64,000 nucleotides of DNA from NCBI RefSeq assembly GCF_019649055.1, contig NW_026570491.1, positions 1 through 64,000 on the forward strand. The letters run 5' to 3'. The notes below the pieces were generated by a model, which was not told where the DNA came from, did not search any database, and saw only the letters and a program-made list of their open reading frames with translations. A program made the position numbers and the translations under genes. Shown here piece by piece: positions 9,625 to 19,800 of this stretch (position 1 is the first letter of the stretch; each line of letters opens with the position of its first letter). The DNA is from Paramacrobiotus metropolitanus (taxonomy: Eukaryota; Tardigrada; Eutardigrada; Parachela; Macrobiotidae).

Positions 9625-10080
9625 ATGGCTGCGCCCCATAACTTTGTGCTCTTGAACCTGATTCAAGTCTATTTGAGGAGCTGTTTGAACAGAATCAGAT
9701 TGGTTATGGACCATTAGGCAGATATCGGAGTTCAGGTCTACAAAGCGGTTCAGGCTTAGCAGACTTTTCCGAACAGTGTTTTCGCGCGTCTCCAAATTCA
9801 CTGCTCGTTCGAAGTGCTCTACCCCATGCCAGAGCAGCATTAGAGTCAGCAACCTCACGAAGCAAGCCGCTCAAAGTGTAGCCACCAGTGCTGCGGAAAA
9901 GGTGACTGAAAAGCTAGGAAAATATTGGAGCCAGCTCAGCCTTCAGACGCAGCAGTAACCTCTACTGAAGCCCCTCAACTCGTGACTGTTAAACAGCAAA
10001 CTGGTAGCGGAAGTAAACGCAAACGCCCTACTAAACATTCAAAAGAGAAAGAACACGAAACGACGAAAGCACCGTACTAG
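9625..10080 (+). pseudogene. pVI/pX-like minor virion protein, frameshifted
   Basis: From the ATG at 9625 the frame breaks within 15-30 codons. The rest reads GYGPLGRYRSSGLQSGSG then a hydrophobic-amphipathic segment around LADFFRTVFSRVSKF in another frame, ending with a Lys/Arg-rich tail (SGSKRKRPTKHSKEK) and a stop at 10078-10080. A Gly-rich GLG/GSG motif followed by an amphipathic helix, sitting just upstream of the major capsid gene, matches the adenovirus pVI-like minor protein of Polintons. At least two shifts are present. Confidence 0.5.
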
Positions 10081-10164
10081 TAACGGTTCTTTTGATAAGT
10101 ATCCCGATATTTTCTAAAAAAAACTACAAAATGCCTGAATATCTGCTACCACTCAGAGCCGGCC

Positions 10165-11473
10165 ATGTCTAGTGACATGAACCTGTTCTCCGTACCGGCA
10201 TCGTTAACGGAACGTTTCAGCTATGAGACACAAGAGTATGGACCAGAGTCGGCGCCTCCGGAAGACTCACCATTAAGCGGTAACCTGTCTTTCTTTATCC
10301 CGCCGTCATCCAACGGTCTGCTCTCGCTCACGGATACGTGTTTTGAGTGTGAATTAAGTATAAAGAAAAAGAACGCCACAAATGCATGGGTGAACCTAGA
10401 GATCAACGATAACGTAGCGCCTGTTAATTATATTGTGCATAGTTTGTTCAAACAAATTCATTTTACTGTGGCGAACAAGGTGATCTCTGACTGTTCACCT
10501 TATTATCCCTATCGCGCTATAATGGAGGTTCTAACAAGTTATACTGAAGATGCCATGAAAAGCCAGCTAACGAGCGGCGGATTTTATTTCGACACACCAG
10601 GCAAGATGGAACATGCCACAGAGAACACTGGCGAAGCAAAGCGCAAGGAGCTATTTGCTTTAAGTGCTAGCGTTCAGTTATCGGGAAAGATTTTCACGGA
10701 CTTATGCGTACAATCAAAACCTTTGCTCACAGGCGTCCCCGTGCACGTTAGCCTATACTTTAACAATTCAGAATTTTATTTACGATCATGGAATACTGGT
10801 GCGGCGGCTGCAACAGAATACAAGGCATTTATGAAACATCCACGCATAACCGTACGACGCTATATCCCATCACCGGATTTCATGAACGCTATTACACAAA
10901 AGTAACAAACAACAACAGCCAAATACCACATTGAACGCGCAGAATTAAAGGCGCGTGCTATTCCTGCTGGCACCCAAACTATAGCATTTTCCGACCTCAA
11001 GTACGGCCAACTACCTAAGGTGGTATTTATTGCTTTTGTGCAATCGGACCGCTTCCATGGCACAACAAGCCTCAATCCGTTTGTATTTGATCATTGTCGC
11101 GTTCGTCAAATCTGTATTAATGTGGATGGGAAGCAATACCCAACGATACCCTACATGTGACTTTCCAAACAACCGCTATTTAAAGTGTTATGACGGCTTC
11201 TTGGATGTTCTGAATCAAAAAAACCATCCAGCTGGAGCCCATATTCTGGATCGTCATACATACGCAAAAGGATACACAGTGTTCGCTTTTGACCTGACGC
11301 CAACGGCTACAGGCTTAGGACCCATGACGCTAATTCGATCAGGAACAGTGGGCCTGGAAGTAACTTTTGACACACCACTAGCTAATGCCTATCAAATGCT
11401 GGCTTGGATAACGTGCGACCATTTAATAGAATTCACCAATTTACGCCAGGTTATTTGCGACTTTGCGTCGTAA
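10165..11473 (+). pseudogene. Major capsid protein (double jelly-roll), one stop and one shift
   Basis: The first 246 codons (10165-10902) are open and contain the family landmarks APVNYIVHSLFKQIHF and YPYRAIMEVLTSY. An in-frame TAA at 10903-10905 interrupts it. The same frame then resumes (KYHIERAEL) to about 11150, where a single-base shift leads into the last part (NNRYLKCYDGFLDV), ending at 11471-11473. The total length of about 435 codons is normal for the family. The protein forms the hexon-like capsid lattice. It is the least damaged of the large virion genes. Confidence 0.88.
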
Positions 11474-11493
11474 TTAAACAAAAAATCGTCACA

Positions 11494-12044
11494 ATGAACG
11501 AACAGGAAATTCGGAATATCATGTGGTCACAGTACAACCCCGCTTCGCACATGCTGAGATCGGTGTTTCGCGGTGTCTACGCCCTAGATGAGCTACAGCA
11601 GCAGCATCTTACAGAGGTCGACCTACCTGCTGCGTTTATTGTAAACACTGATCCAGCCAGCGAACCCGGAACACATTGGATTGCCGTCTACGTTGAGTGC
11701 CCCTCATTTATTGAAGTTTTCGATTCCTACGGCAAACCCGTGGCCTATTATAGTCAGTCACTTGAAAATTTTTGAAAACGCAACTCATCGGCCAGCCTGC
11801 GTCATCACCACCGTTGCCCCTATACGAACAGCGAGCTGTTTTACAACAGCCATTGTCCACTACCTGCGCTCAACACTGCATGTTTTTTATAGTAATGCGA
11901 TCAGTATGTCGCTTTTCCTATTCCTACATCATTCATAACCTATATCGAATTGATAATCAATTTCAAAACGACTTGATGGTTCGTAACTTTATTAATGACT
12001 TTTCAATGCAAAAACACGTGTATAATTTTGAAGCATTCTACTAA
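11494..12044 (+). pseudogene. Adenain-type cysteine protease, frameshifted
   Basis: The frame from 11494 carries the catalytic-His region GTHWIAVYV and the following acidic residue region VFDSYGKP, then stops at about 11775. One or two shifts between about 11770 and 11830 lead to the frame ending at 12042-12044, which holds the nucleophile region AQHCMFF and the family C-terminus. Adenain-like proteases (C5 family) mature virion precursor proteins. All three catalytic regions are still recognisable. It is the last rightward gene. Confidence 0.85.
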
Positions 12045-12308
12045 CAATTAAATTGCAATATAGCCCTCGCAAAATCAGGGAGGTGCGCTGCGCACACACC
12101 TTTGGTTTTGCAGAGGTCGCGTAACAATTAAAATGACAAATCGACTTGGGGCCGCCAACGCGAACTAGAAATATTTGCAAATAACATCAGTAATAAATGA
12201 TTACGAATACACTGAAACTGTTATAGCGATTACAATTACCTAAACGAGCTAAGATGATGGCTTGAAAAACCAAACAGGCACACACAAACATCCACAGAAA
12301 CATTCATA
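12045..12308. terminator. Convergent spacer between the two Polinton transcription halves
   Basis: The rightward and leftward gene blocks meet here. The spacer has an imperfect GC-rich inverted repeat (AGGTGCGC...GCACACACCT, about 12082-12103). The motif ACAATTAAA(A)T(G) flanks it on both sides (about 12043 and 12124). AATAAA-like signals occur near 12190. It probably serves 3'-end formation for both halves; that role is inferred from position only. Confidence 0.35.
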
Positions 12309-13663
12309 CTAGTTCAGTTTGAACTGCTCCTTGAAACGCTGCAGCATTTCAGCACACAGTCGATCTCCGTGCATTACCAGAAATTCGTCCGGCTTGAAGT
12401 GGTATGCCTCCAGCAAGTTGCGTTCCGCATTATGATGCGAGTGCGCTGCTTCGTCAGCGTAGCGGTACGGCAGTTGCTTGATAAACAGCCCCAGCAGAGT
12501 CTTTTCCACATCCTTACAGACATAGCTTCGCATACGGTCCGTTAGTTGTATACGATCCGAGTAGCGGCATGCAGTATGGCCATCATGAGCTCCAGGTTGC
12601 AGTGGATCAGCAAAGGTATCCTCCATAAGGTGGCAAAGCTTGCATTCTTGCGTCAGGCGTTTGCAAAAGCGCTCCATCATAGGCCACGGTAGCTTCTCAA
12701 AAATATCCTGGTAGTCGGCGCAGACTTGCATGAAGTACCCGGATCGTCCCTTCAGCACCTCATACGTATGCTTGAGGATGGTTCCGTTGTCCAAAAGTTC
12801 ACAGAACGCCGTCCAGTTCTTTTCACTACAATTGCAACAACAACAACAACCATAATAATATCAATAAGCTAAACGGTTACGAAACAACCAAAAAAATAAG
12901 TAAATTTGGTATTTATTATGTTGCTATCACTAGAACACAACACTCACTTCATCGCAAGTCGTTTCTCACTGGGTGAGCCGATGACCACCTTTGTTCCCGG
13001 TTCTTTCAGGCAGTTTGCTTCAAGGTAAACCCGAATGTTGGCAATGGGTACTTCGTCAAGCCTGAGGAGAAGCAACCGCAGAAATATAATAGTAATGTGC
13101 CATCGAAACAAAAGCACAAGGTTGTTATTTGAATGACTTTCTTACCATCCCCAGTTAAAGAAGTAACCTCCGCCCAAATCATGCATTGCCGTAATGGGTG
13201 TAGAGCCTTCGTCATAGTTGATCAACCTTTCCAGTTGTCCACACAGTTGTAAACCCATGAGTTTTGCAAACTGCTTCGCATCTAACTCGACATGCTTGGA
13301 CGCTAAACTCGGAACCCACTGACCCTCCTGATTTTTATCAAACTCCCCAATAATGTATCGCAAACGGTTGTTCATCAAGTAAATTGCAATGAATTTTTCT
13401 CCTCCAAATTTAATTACTGGCCCGCCTTCGTACTGAAATGCAACCTGCCCCTGGGTAAACCCACGCCGTGCTAAGCTAACTGCATCGGTTTTGGGCTTAT
13501 ACGAGTCCGCGGTGACCCTACGTTTCTTAGTACTAGTAATAGTTAATGCCCTAACAGGCTGAAGTGATGCCGGAATAGTCGACAACGATGGTGATGACGA
13601 CAAGGCAGCCAAAAGGTCACTGTTATCACCTGATACACTATCTACGCTTCGCGTTGCAGCCAT
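12309..13663 (-). CDS. PC4-like ssDNA-binding protein, three exons, intact
   Basis: Exons 13663-13146, 13061-12948 and 12825-12309 join at GTAAGA...CAG and GTGAGT...TAG sites and stay open for 382 codons. The N-terminus is Ser/Thr-rich with a likely nuclear signal (TKKRR, 45-49). Residues about 83-137 resemble the PC4/Sub1 coactivator fold: GGEKFIAIYL, then EFDKNQEGQWVPS, then VELDAKQFAKLMG matching the PC4 'W-x-P ... L-x-x-x-Q-W-x-x-L' ending. The remaining 240 residues, with several Cys and His (CKLCHLMED), are unrecognised. PC4 binds melted promoter DNA and helps Pol II initiation, so it could work with the TBP homologue. A viral ssDNA-binding replication role is the alternative. The gene model is firm and the PC4 assignment is moderate. 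Confidence 0.6.
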
Positions 13664-13943
13664 TGCGGCGAAAATTGGAAAATAATCACAAATAACGGTA
13701 ACACGCTACGATAACGCTTTAAACTCAAAGCAAACAAACAGAATAATGGACAACTAAATCAAAGTGGAGGCAGGAATACGCAAACTCTATGCACTAACAT
13801 CAGAAACACGAGCCGACCTAATCATTTTATAGCCAACTAAATAGGTTAAAACAGCAGCATGTTTATTCTTGCTTTTTTTTAGTCATCGGGTGGACACCCT
13901 TTATACAATGCATCAGCTAAAGTACTAGCATTGTTTGCTTCCG
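13664..13943. other. Spacer upstream of the PC4-like gene
   Basis: AT-rich, no supported coding sequence. It contains the presumed promoter of the leftward PC4-like gene and the 3' end of the ADP-ribosylglycohydrolase gene. Confidence 0.4.
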
Positions 13944-15054
13944 TTATCTCGGCATCGCCTCAAACTCACGTTGGTCAGATGAAAGTCCATAGAACGCCCC
14001 ATATAATGCGCCTGCCATGAACGCTGCGACCATCCGTGTCACCTCCAAGTGCAATGCAGCTCTGGACCATTCGCTTCCAAGGTGACATGATGTTATATCC
14101 AGACCACCACTGCAGGTTTCCGCCCACGAATGCCATGACCATAGCCAGCGGAACAAAGTCCTGTGCTGCGCGCGAGCTAACATTCGGATACAGTCGGATA
14201 ATGTCTGCTGGCGTACGCAGTACGCTATGGTTTACGTATAATGCATTGGCAGCTTTCATGTTCTCTCCAAATGGTGGTTCGAGTTGAAGCATAATCCTCT
14301 AGCCGTTTCAAAAGGTCGTCACTGAAGCTGCGCGGGCGCTATTACACGCTTCTTGTAAACCAAAGGCAAACAGCACAGCTCCATCAATCCCCAAACGATG
14401 CGTATGTGTGATGGCTACACACTTCTTGACTTCTCTCCGGAGGAAGCAACTAGGTTCGCGGCAGTAGTACAAAGCCACCGCTGCAGCCATCACTGCTCCG
14501 TGATACCCGTGAGCCCTGTCCACCGTGCGCACTTCTTGCAGGCCCACAAACGTAAGCTTCGTCATCTCGTCGAAGAGCAAAGTTGCTCTCGCTGCTTGCA
14601 GCATTCCATCGCAGATGAAACTCTTTTAATAAACGCTCCATGTGCTTACTACCCCCAAAGTAGTTGGATGATCCTAACGCTTTACCCAGTCCATCGGCTA
14701 TATAGTCACGCTCGACTGTATAGCAATCTATAGTTACTTCGAGAACCACCAGAGCAACTGTTCCACTAAACCCACAACGCACATAACAAGGATTCTTGGC
14801 CACGTCAGCACACCGCTCATGAACTTCTCTCAAGGTTGGTAAATGACTTCTGTAGAAGGTGTATTGAACAGACGACCAAAGCTGCTGGCAACAACACTCC
14901 CCACGAGGCAACCTTTTAACCTATCGTGCAATCCACCTTGCCAGTCACCTTGCCAGATAATGTGCTGAATGGCATCCATTGTTCCGGGCGATGGTGGTGG
15001 TGGCGATGTCGATGTTGATGATAAACGAACATTTTCGGGTTCACATCCAGACAT
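13944..15054 (-). pseudogene. ADP-ribosylglycohydrolase (ARH/DraG family), decayed
   Basis: Reading leftward, the frame from 15054 gives a Pro-rich start and RLKGCLVGSVVASSFG, the family's N-terminal glycine motif. The next frame gives FSGTVALVVLEVT and DGLGKALGSSNYFGG. Another gives THTHRLGIDGAV, and the last parts give ALGGDTDGR and AFMAGALYGAFYGLS, the conserved C-terminal metal and active-site motif. The order and spacing fit the family (about 320-350 residues). At least three frame changes separate the pieces. I do not see the usual N-terminal TDDT metal motif; FSGT sits in its place. These enzymes remove ADP-ribose from proteins or poly-ADP-ribose, which would counter host PARP responses. 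As read it is inactive. Confidence 0.75.
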
Positions 15055-15173
15055 GTTCTATCGACTACTATATAAACTGCAGCAAAACTGACAAAACTTC
15101 AGTTGCACGTTTCGTTTTCCCTAACTGTTTCTTAGTTGTCTAAATTGCGTCCGTTTATATATCCTGCATTACC

Positions 15174-15429
15174 ATGGACCCTGCTGAGGAAAAGCGTCGA
15201 GCGATATGCATTGTCACTACGATTGCTTTTTTTGGTAGTTATTTTATCGGGCATTACTCTTGGAACCGTCACCACTTTTCTACCCTATCGGCCATCAGCC
15301 GCCGCCAGTATCGACGAAGCCAACACCACCCTGGACTTTACTTTCAATAACGACACAATGCCAACATTCAAGTTCATGATAAAAGGGCTATGGTACGTAA
15401 CCGTATGGCACAGTAGTAAAGTCATCTAA
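15174..15429 (+). CDS. Possible small membrane protein (low confidence)
   Basis: An ATG at 15174 starts a basic peptide, MDPAEEKRRAICIVTT, leading into a hydrophobic stretch. After a run of seven T (15227-15233) the neighbouring frame continues as a membrane segment (LVVILSGITLGTV) and an Asn-rich tail with N-x-T sites, to 15429. It would be a short type II membrane protein if the T run hides a one-base slip. It overlaps the 3' end of the polymerase gene on the opposite strand and has no recognised relatives. Confidence 0.3.
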
Positions 15430-18400
15430 GATGCGTCGTTTGTCGTACGTCTTTTTGAACCGCTTTGTCATAGGCACATCTTGGATTTCATATGTCCGTT
15501 TCTTCCGGCGAATAGTACTACCATATGTGACGGAAAGGGACTCGGGCTGAACGTTACCATGAGCGCTATCGGAGGCGGTCTCATCTTGGAGAGGTTGGGT
15601 TGCGATTTTCAACATCGAATCAAAATTCAACACCGTTCCTGTAAGTTTATTAATTTCAAATCCTTTGATTTTACAGACCTCCTGCCCAGATGCCGTAACG
15701 TAGCTGTAAGATTTTGGACCAGTACTACAGAAGCGCGTAATGAAGTCGTCCTCGGCCAGCTCATTACTTAACATCCCCAGAGTGGACCCGGTTTCAAAAG
15801 GCTCATCACCTGGACGCTGAACAAAGATAATGCTGTCCTACGATTTAAAAACTATGTTTTTTTCCCCGTTTTTTCTAGTTTAATATGCTTTAGGCTAATG
15901 CTTCACCTCTTACCGTATCAAAGTATAGTAATCGCTCGCCCGCTCTTTGCATGAATTTCAATAAATGTAATCTCGCGTGTGCCGTTGTAAACCTGACAGC
16001 AAAATACAAGTACAAGTCTAATTTACCTGATTTAAATGAAGCACTAAAATTGCAATTATTATCACTTACGCTGCTAGAACCACGTTCGTTTTCGGGTTAG
16101 TCGGAACCATAGCATCCTTCCTCGTGTACATTATTTGTACAACGTCATCCGAAAATACGTCATAATCATGGATTTCGAATTCTGAAGACGTTAAGTAGTG
16201 CAGAAAATCCTTCACAGTGTTCACGAAAACTGTGCTAAGAAGGTTATTTCTCATTCCCAGCCGGCCCCAAAAGCTGTAAACACCATAGCATAAATAACTA
16301 TTACTAATACTAGGGACTACTTTAGTATATTATCGACACCAAACAAACAAATAATAATAAGCACCAACCTATTCAGGCACAACTTAGCGAGCTGCCGCAG
16401 TCCCGGATTCCAGCTTATTTTGGAACCGTCCAACCGGATGCCTTCCGTTTGGAAAAAGTGGACCAGAAACGCATCTTGCTGTTCTGGAGTTTTAATATCA
16501 GCCGGCCAGCCAGAAGCTTGCACTTTAAGCGCCAGGAACAGATCAATATAATCAGCAAAAAACCGCTCTCTGCTGTCGGGATAGTGCCATACTTCGTGAA
16601 TTTCCATTAGTTCATAACCATTTTTCACGGCTTCTTGTAGTTCTAGCGTGCACCAAGTCCCCGTCAGAGCTCTTTGCTCTGGATCCTCGTGCGTGCAAAC
16701 TTGCTGATTCTTTTCTTCAGCGCAAGTACGGCATAACGTGAAAATCAATTTATCGAAATGCGCCGGTAATATCGGTATCATCAGGTTGCGAGGCGGTAAT
16801 ATTTTGCAATGCATAATTCCAAAATAGTTATCCAAGGTTTTAAAATTATTAGTAATTCTTTTATGCTTGCCAACCGGATAGCGCTTGTTTTTATTGACAT
16901 ATGGATATTCGGATACAACATCCAAGTACATTATCTTTTCTCCAGGCTTGACCTTATAGTCTAACACTAGGGCATTTACTCGTCCTCCGAACAATGCTTT
17001 TCTCGGGTCGAGGGGTTCAATAATCCGTATGTTTTTTATAGCAGTAGCAAAATTAGCGTCGTTTTTAATGCGACTGTCATATTCACATTCCCAAACGCTC
17101 GAAATGTTGATTTTAAGCTTCTTCAACATTTCTTCGCGCCGTACGGTTCGCTCGTACAACTCGCTCACCCATTGTGGCGTCCTGATGCGGGTGGCGTGTA
17201 CTTGGATTCGTGCATATTGGATGGCCGTGGTGCACGCACCCATAAAATTCATATGCAGTTCGACTTTCTAGATGGTACCCATCAATGAATAATGCACCAA
17301 TTTTGAATTCCCGCTCCAGTTCAATGCCTTGGCTCTGGCTTATACATCGTAACCATGAATTGGCTTTATTGGAGGATATTCTGTTGCTGGGCATATGAAT
17401 AACCTCAACTTCCAAAGGCTTTAGCAGCCTGGACCTCCAAAAATAATGACAAACACTTGGAAGGGTTAGACCTGATTGAAAAATACATAGTCCATCCGTA
17501 ATTTTGAAAAAAAGATCGCGCAGCTGCATTGCACAACAACGTAGCGTGGTCACGTCTTGGTGGCAATAGTCAGCCAGTTCCTTGTTGACGTCATACAATC
17601 CTCTTTTTAAAACTTTGTCTTCATTATAGAATTCCATAAAAGCATGTTTTTCTTTATCGCTCATAAATCGGTAGTTGAACTTTTCAATGTCCGGATAGTC
17701 AATAACTGTGTTCCAAAATTGTGGTCGGTTCAGGACATGTGGAAATTTACCTTTAGTTTCCTCAACGGCGAATGATTTCGCCCAGTTGTCCAATGACAAA
17801 GGAACATAATTGAGCGTATCCCGAAAGTTAATGCCAAACTCTCGATCGCGCAGGTGCGTGATTTGGGAACCTTTCATAATAACGTCAGGCGCCTGACCTT
17901 TTTGAAGCAGCCATTTCAAAATAAAATAGCCATCGAACCTAGAAAGCCCACCACTTTATCCGTAAGCTATATACTTTCAACGTATTTCATGTTGTGTGAA
18001 ACAGAAGAAGAACAAAAATTTCTTACCCTCTAAAGTTATGTGCCAAACAAAAAAATCCAGCATGCTTTTCTTGGAAAATAAATTCACACACATCGCCTGC
18101 AATGTCCTTGCCAGTGTTGCTGATGTCCTCGGGAAATTGGCGGGTTTCAATGGGCTTTCCATCTTCTTGCACTTGTATTACACAAAAATTTGGGACGTGC
18201 TTTCCATTACCGTCGGGGTACGTCTCGAAATCAAAGTACATGAAGCTAGCAGATTTGTGCTTGGCTAATACTTTGTCGTCAAGTTTCTCGGGTTTAATAT
18301 AGCAGTCATGGTGCTCCGGCAATACATAACACAGGCAAACCGAACAATAAATCTCGCCGCATACATGGTCTGGCCCGTATCCTCGTTTCACGTTCGTCTT

Positions 18401-19582
18401 TATGAATGCCGAGCAATCTATGCAGACCTTGAATTTTTCGCAAATGCTTTTCTTTTTGTTATGGTTTGTGCTTTTCGCTGTCTTTGCAAGGTGGTGGTTA
18501 AAACACTCGTTGTTTCTAAAGCCCGTTCGATTGCATCCCGCACAGTATCGGGCAAAGTTGGCCTCGAGCTCACACTTCTCGCGCAAACAAAGCTTGCAGG
18601 TATATTTACAGCGATGATCACCTTCGTGAGAGTACCCATGATTACAATGAAAACACCATTTGCTTTTTTCGTACCACCCTTGAAGAGATGTTAAAACGTC
18701 AAAATGGTTGGCGTAATACAATAGCATTAAGCGTTTTTCCCTGAATTCGCCAGCAAAGATAATGCTGTTAAGCTGTTCCAGTCCAACAATTATGATTTGA
18801 TAATCGCTTAGTAACTTTTGAAAAGTCTCTACGTCGTCCAGGCTGTAGCGCCGCTCCGTCAGGCCTGCAGCTATTACCAGCTGTTTCGCCAATAATGTCT
18901 GCTGATCCTTATGCTGCTTTTCTGGGTGCTTATGTGCCCTGGTGTCACGTAGCGTTGAATATAGTTGCACATCTTCATCTGCTAAGGCTTTAGCCGTTAC
19001 TAGGGACCGTGGTAAACATAAATTATCGTCGTTCTTTATACGCACGATAGACATCTTGTTTTTCAGTAGCCTTTTAACGCTTTCAGGAATCATTAGATTG
19101 TCATTACCTCCACCATCCGGCGTTTCTGTGTACTGGACTTCAATCCTGAAGCTTTCATCCAAGCGAAAGCTTGTTGAACTTTGCATCACCCGTTCCACGC
19201 GCGCCATGATACGGTCCACAGTTAGTTCGTCCCGCCGCATTAACGGTGTCCAAATAGGAATCTTCTTTCGCAAATGATCGCTGTATAATTGCACCCGTAC
19301 CATATACCAAGGCTGAATTTTGTCTACCAAAGTTCTGTTAAGCAGTTCTTCAAAAATGCTTTCTATTACTCCACAGAGGCGTGAAAACGGAACATCAAAC
19401 AGCTCGGGCGCGATGCGGCACTGAAAAACCGCAAGTGCAGTTTTCCATTTCTGAGAATAAGTATCTGCTACCTGCTCAAGTAGTAGATTATCTTCTGAAA
19501 TGCTAGGGATGCTACCTAAGCCTTCTTCTTCTTCTTCTTCGTGGTTGTCAGAATGCTCATCCATTTTTTGCTCAATAAACAC
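15388..19582 (-). CDS. Protein-primed DNA polymerase B, five exons, one frameshift
   Basis: Exons 19582-18027, 17938-16369, 16273-16070, 15992-15914 and 15837-15388 join at consensus GT-AG sites in matching phases, about 1,285 codons in all. Exon 1 has the N-terminal zinc-finger region and the exonuclease motif YFDFETYP. Exon 2 has the YCHQDVTTL exonuclease motif III and the DxxSxYP-type motif A (LDVVSEYPYVN). Introns fall exactly inside motif B (after LCLN) and inside motif C (between YFDT and DS). Exon 5 ends KKTYDKRRILDDFTTVPYGY, the family terminus. The only break is a net one-base shift at about 17140-17156 beside a GAGC/GAG duplication. It replicates the element from protein-primed ends. 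Confidence 0.93.
17939..18026 (-). other. Polymerase intron 1 (88 nt)
   Basis: Donor GTAAGAAA follows CATAACTTTAGAGG and acceptor TTTCTAG precedes GTTCGATGG. Joining in phase 2 restores the family segment between HNFRG and FDGYF. The other introns are 16368-16274 (95 nt), 16069-15993 (77 nt) and 15913-15838 (76 nt), all GT-AG and all phase-consistent. Confidence 0.85.
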
Positions 19583-19800
19583 AACTTGTAATGTCTACTC
19601 AGCTAATGAACTTAAGAAACACTTTCAAATCTGAGTACCCCGCTGCACGACGTTCACAGCTTTATATACTTGTTATTTTTAATGAAATCGGTCAAGTTCT
19701 AACACGCCTTATCTACTAACAGCAAATCGTAAACAAGGACTACCCACCACCCGCGAAAAAAAAAAGAAAGCTAACAGAAGTCAAAGTTTGTAACCAAAGG
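19583..19800. other. Spacer upstream of the polymerase gene
   Basis: AT-rich spacer with a TATATACTT box read leftward at about 19660-19670, a plausible promoter for the polymerase. It contains an A-run at 19757-19766. No coding sequence is seen. Confidence 0.4.

Noticed and set aside
10903-10905. Capsid TAA stop read as the true end of a short capsid protein
   Set aside because: The same frame continues with conserved capsid sequence, so a nonsense change or sequence error fits better.
18308-18694. 128-codon rightward frame inside the polymerase gene
   Set aside because: It is antisense to the polymerase zinc-finger region and is best explained as a shadow.
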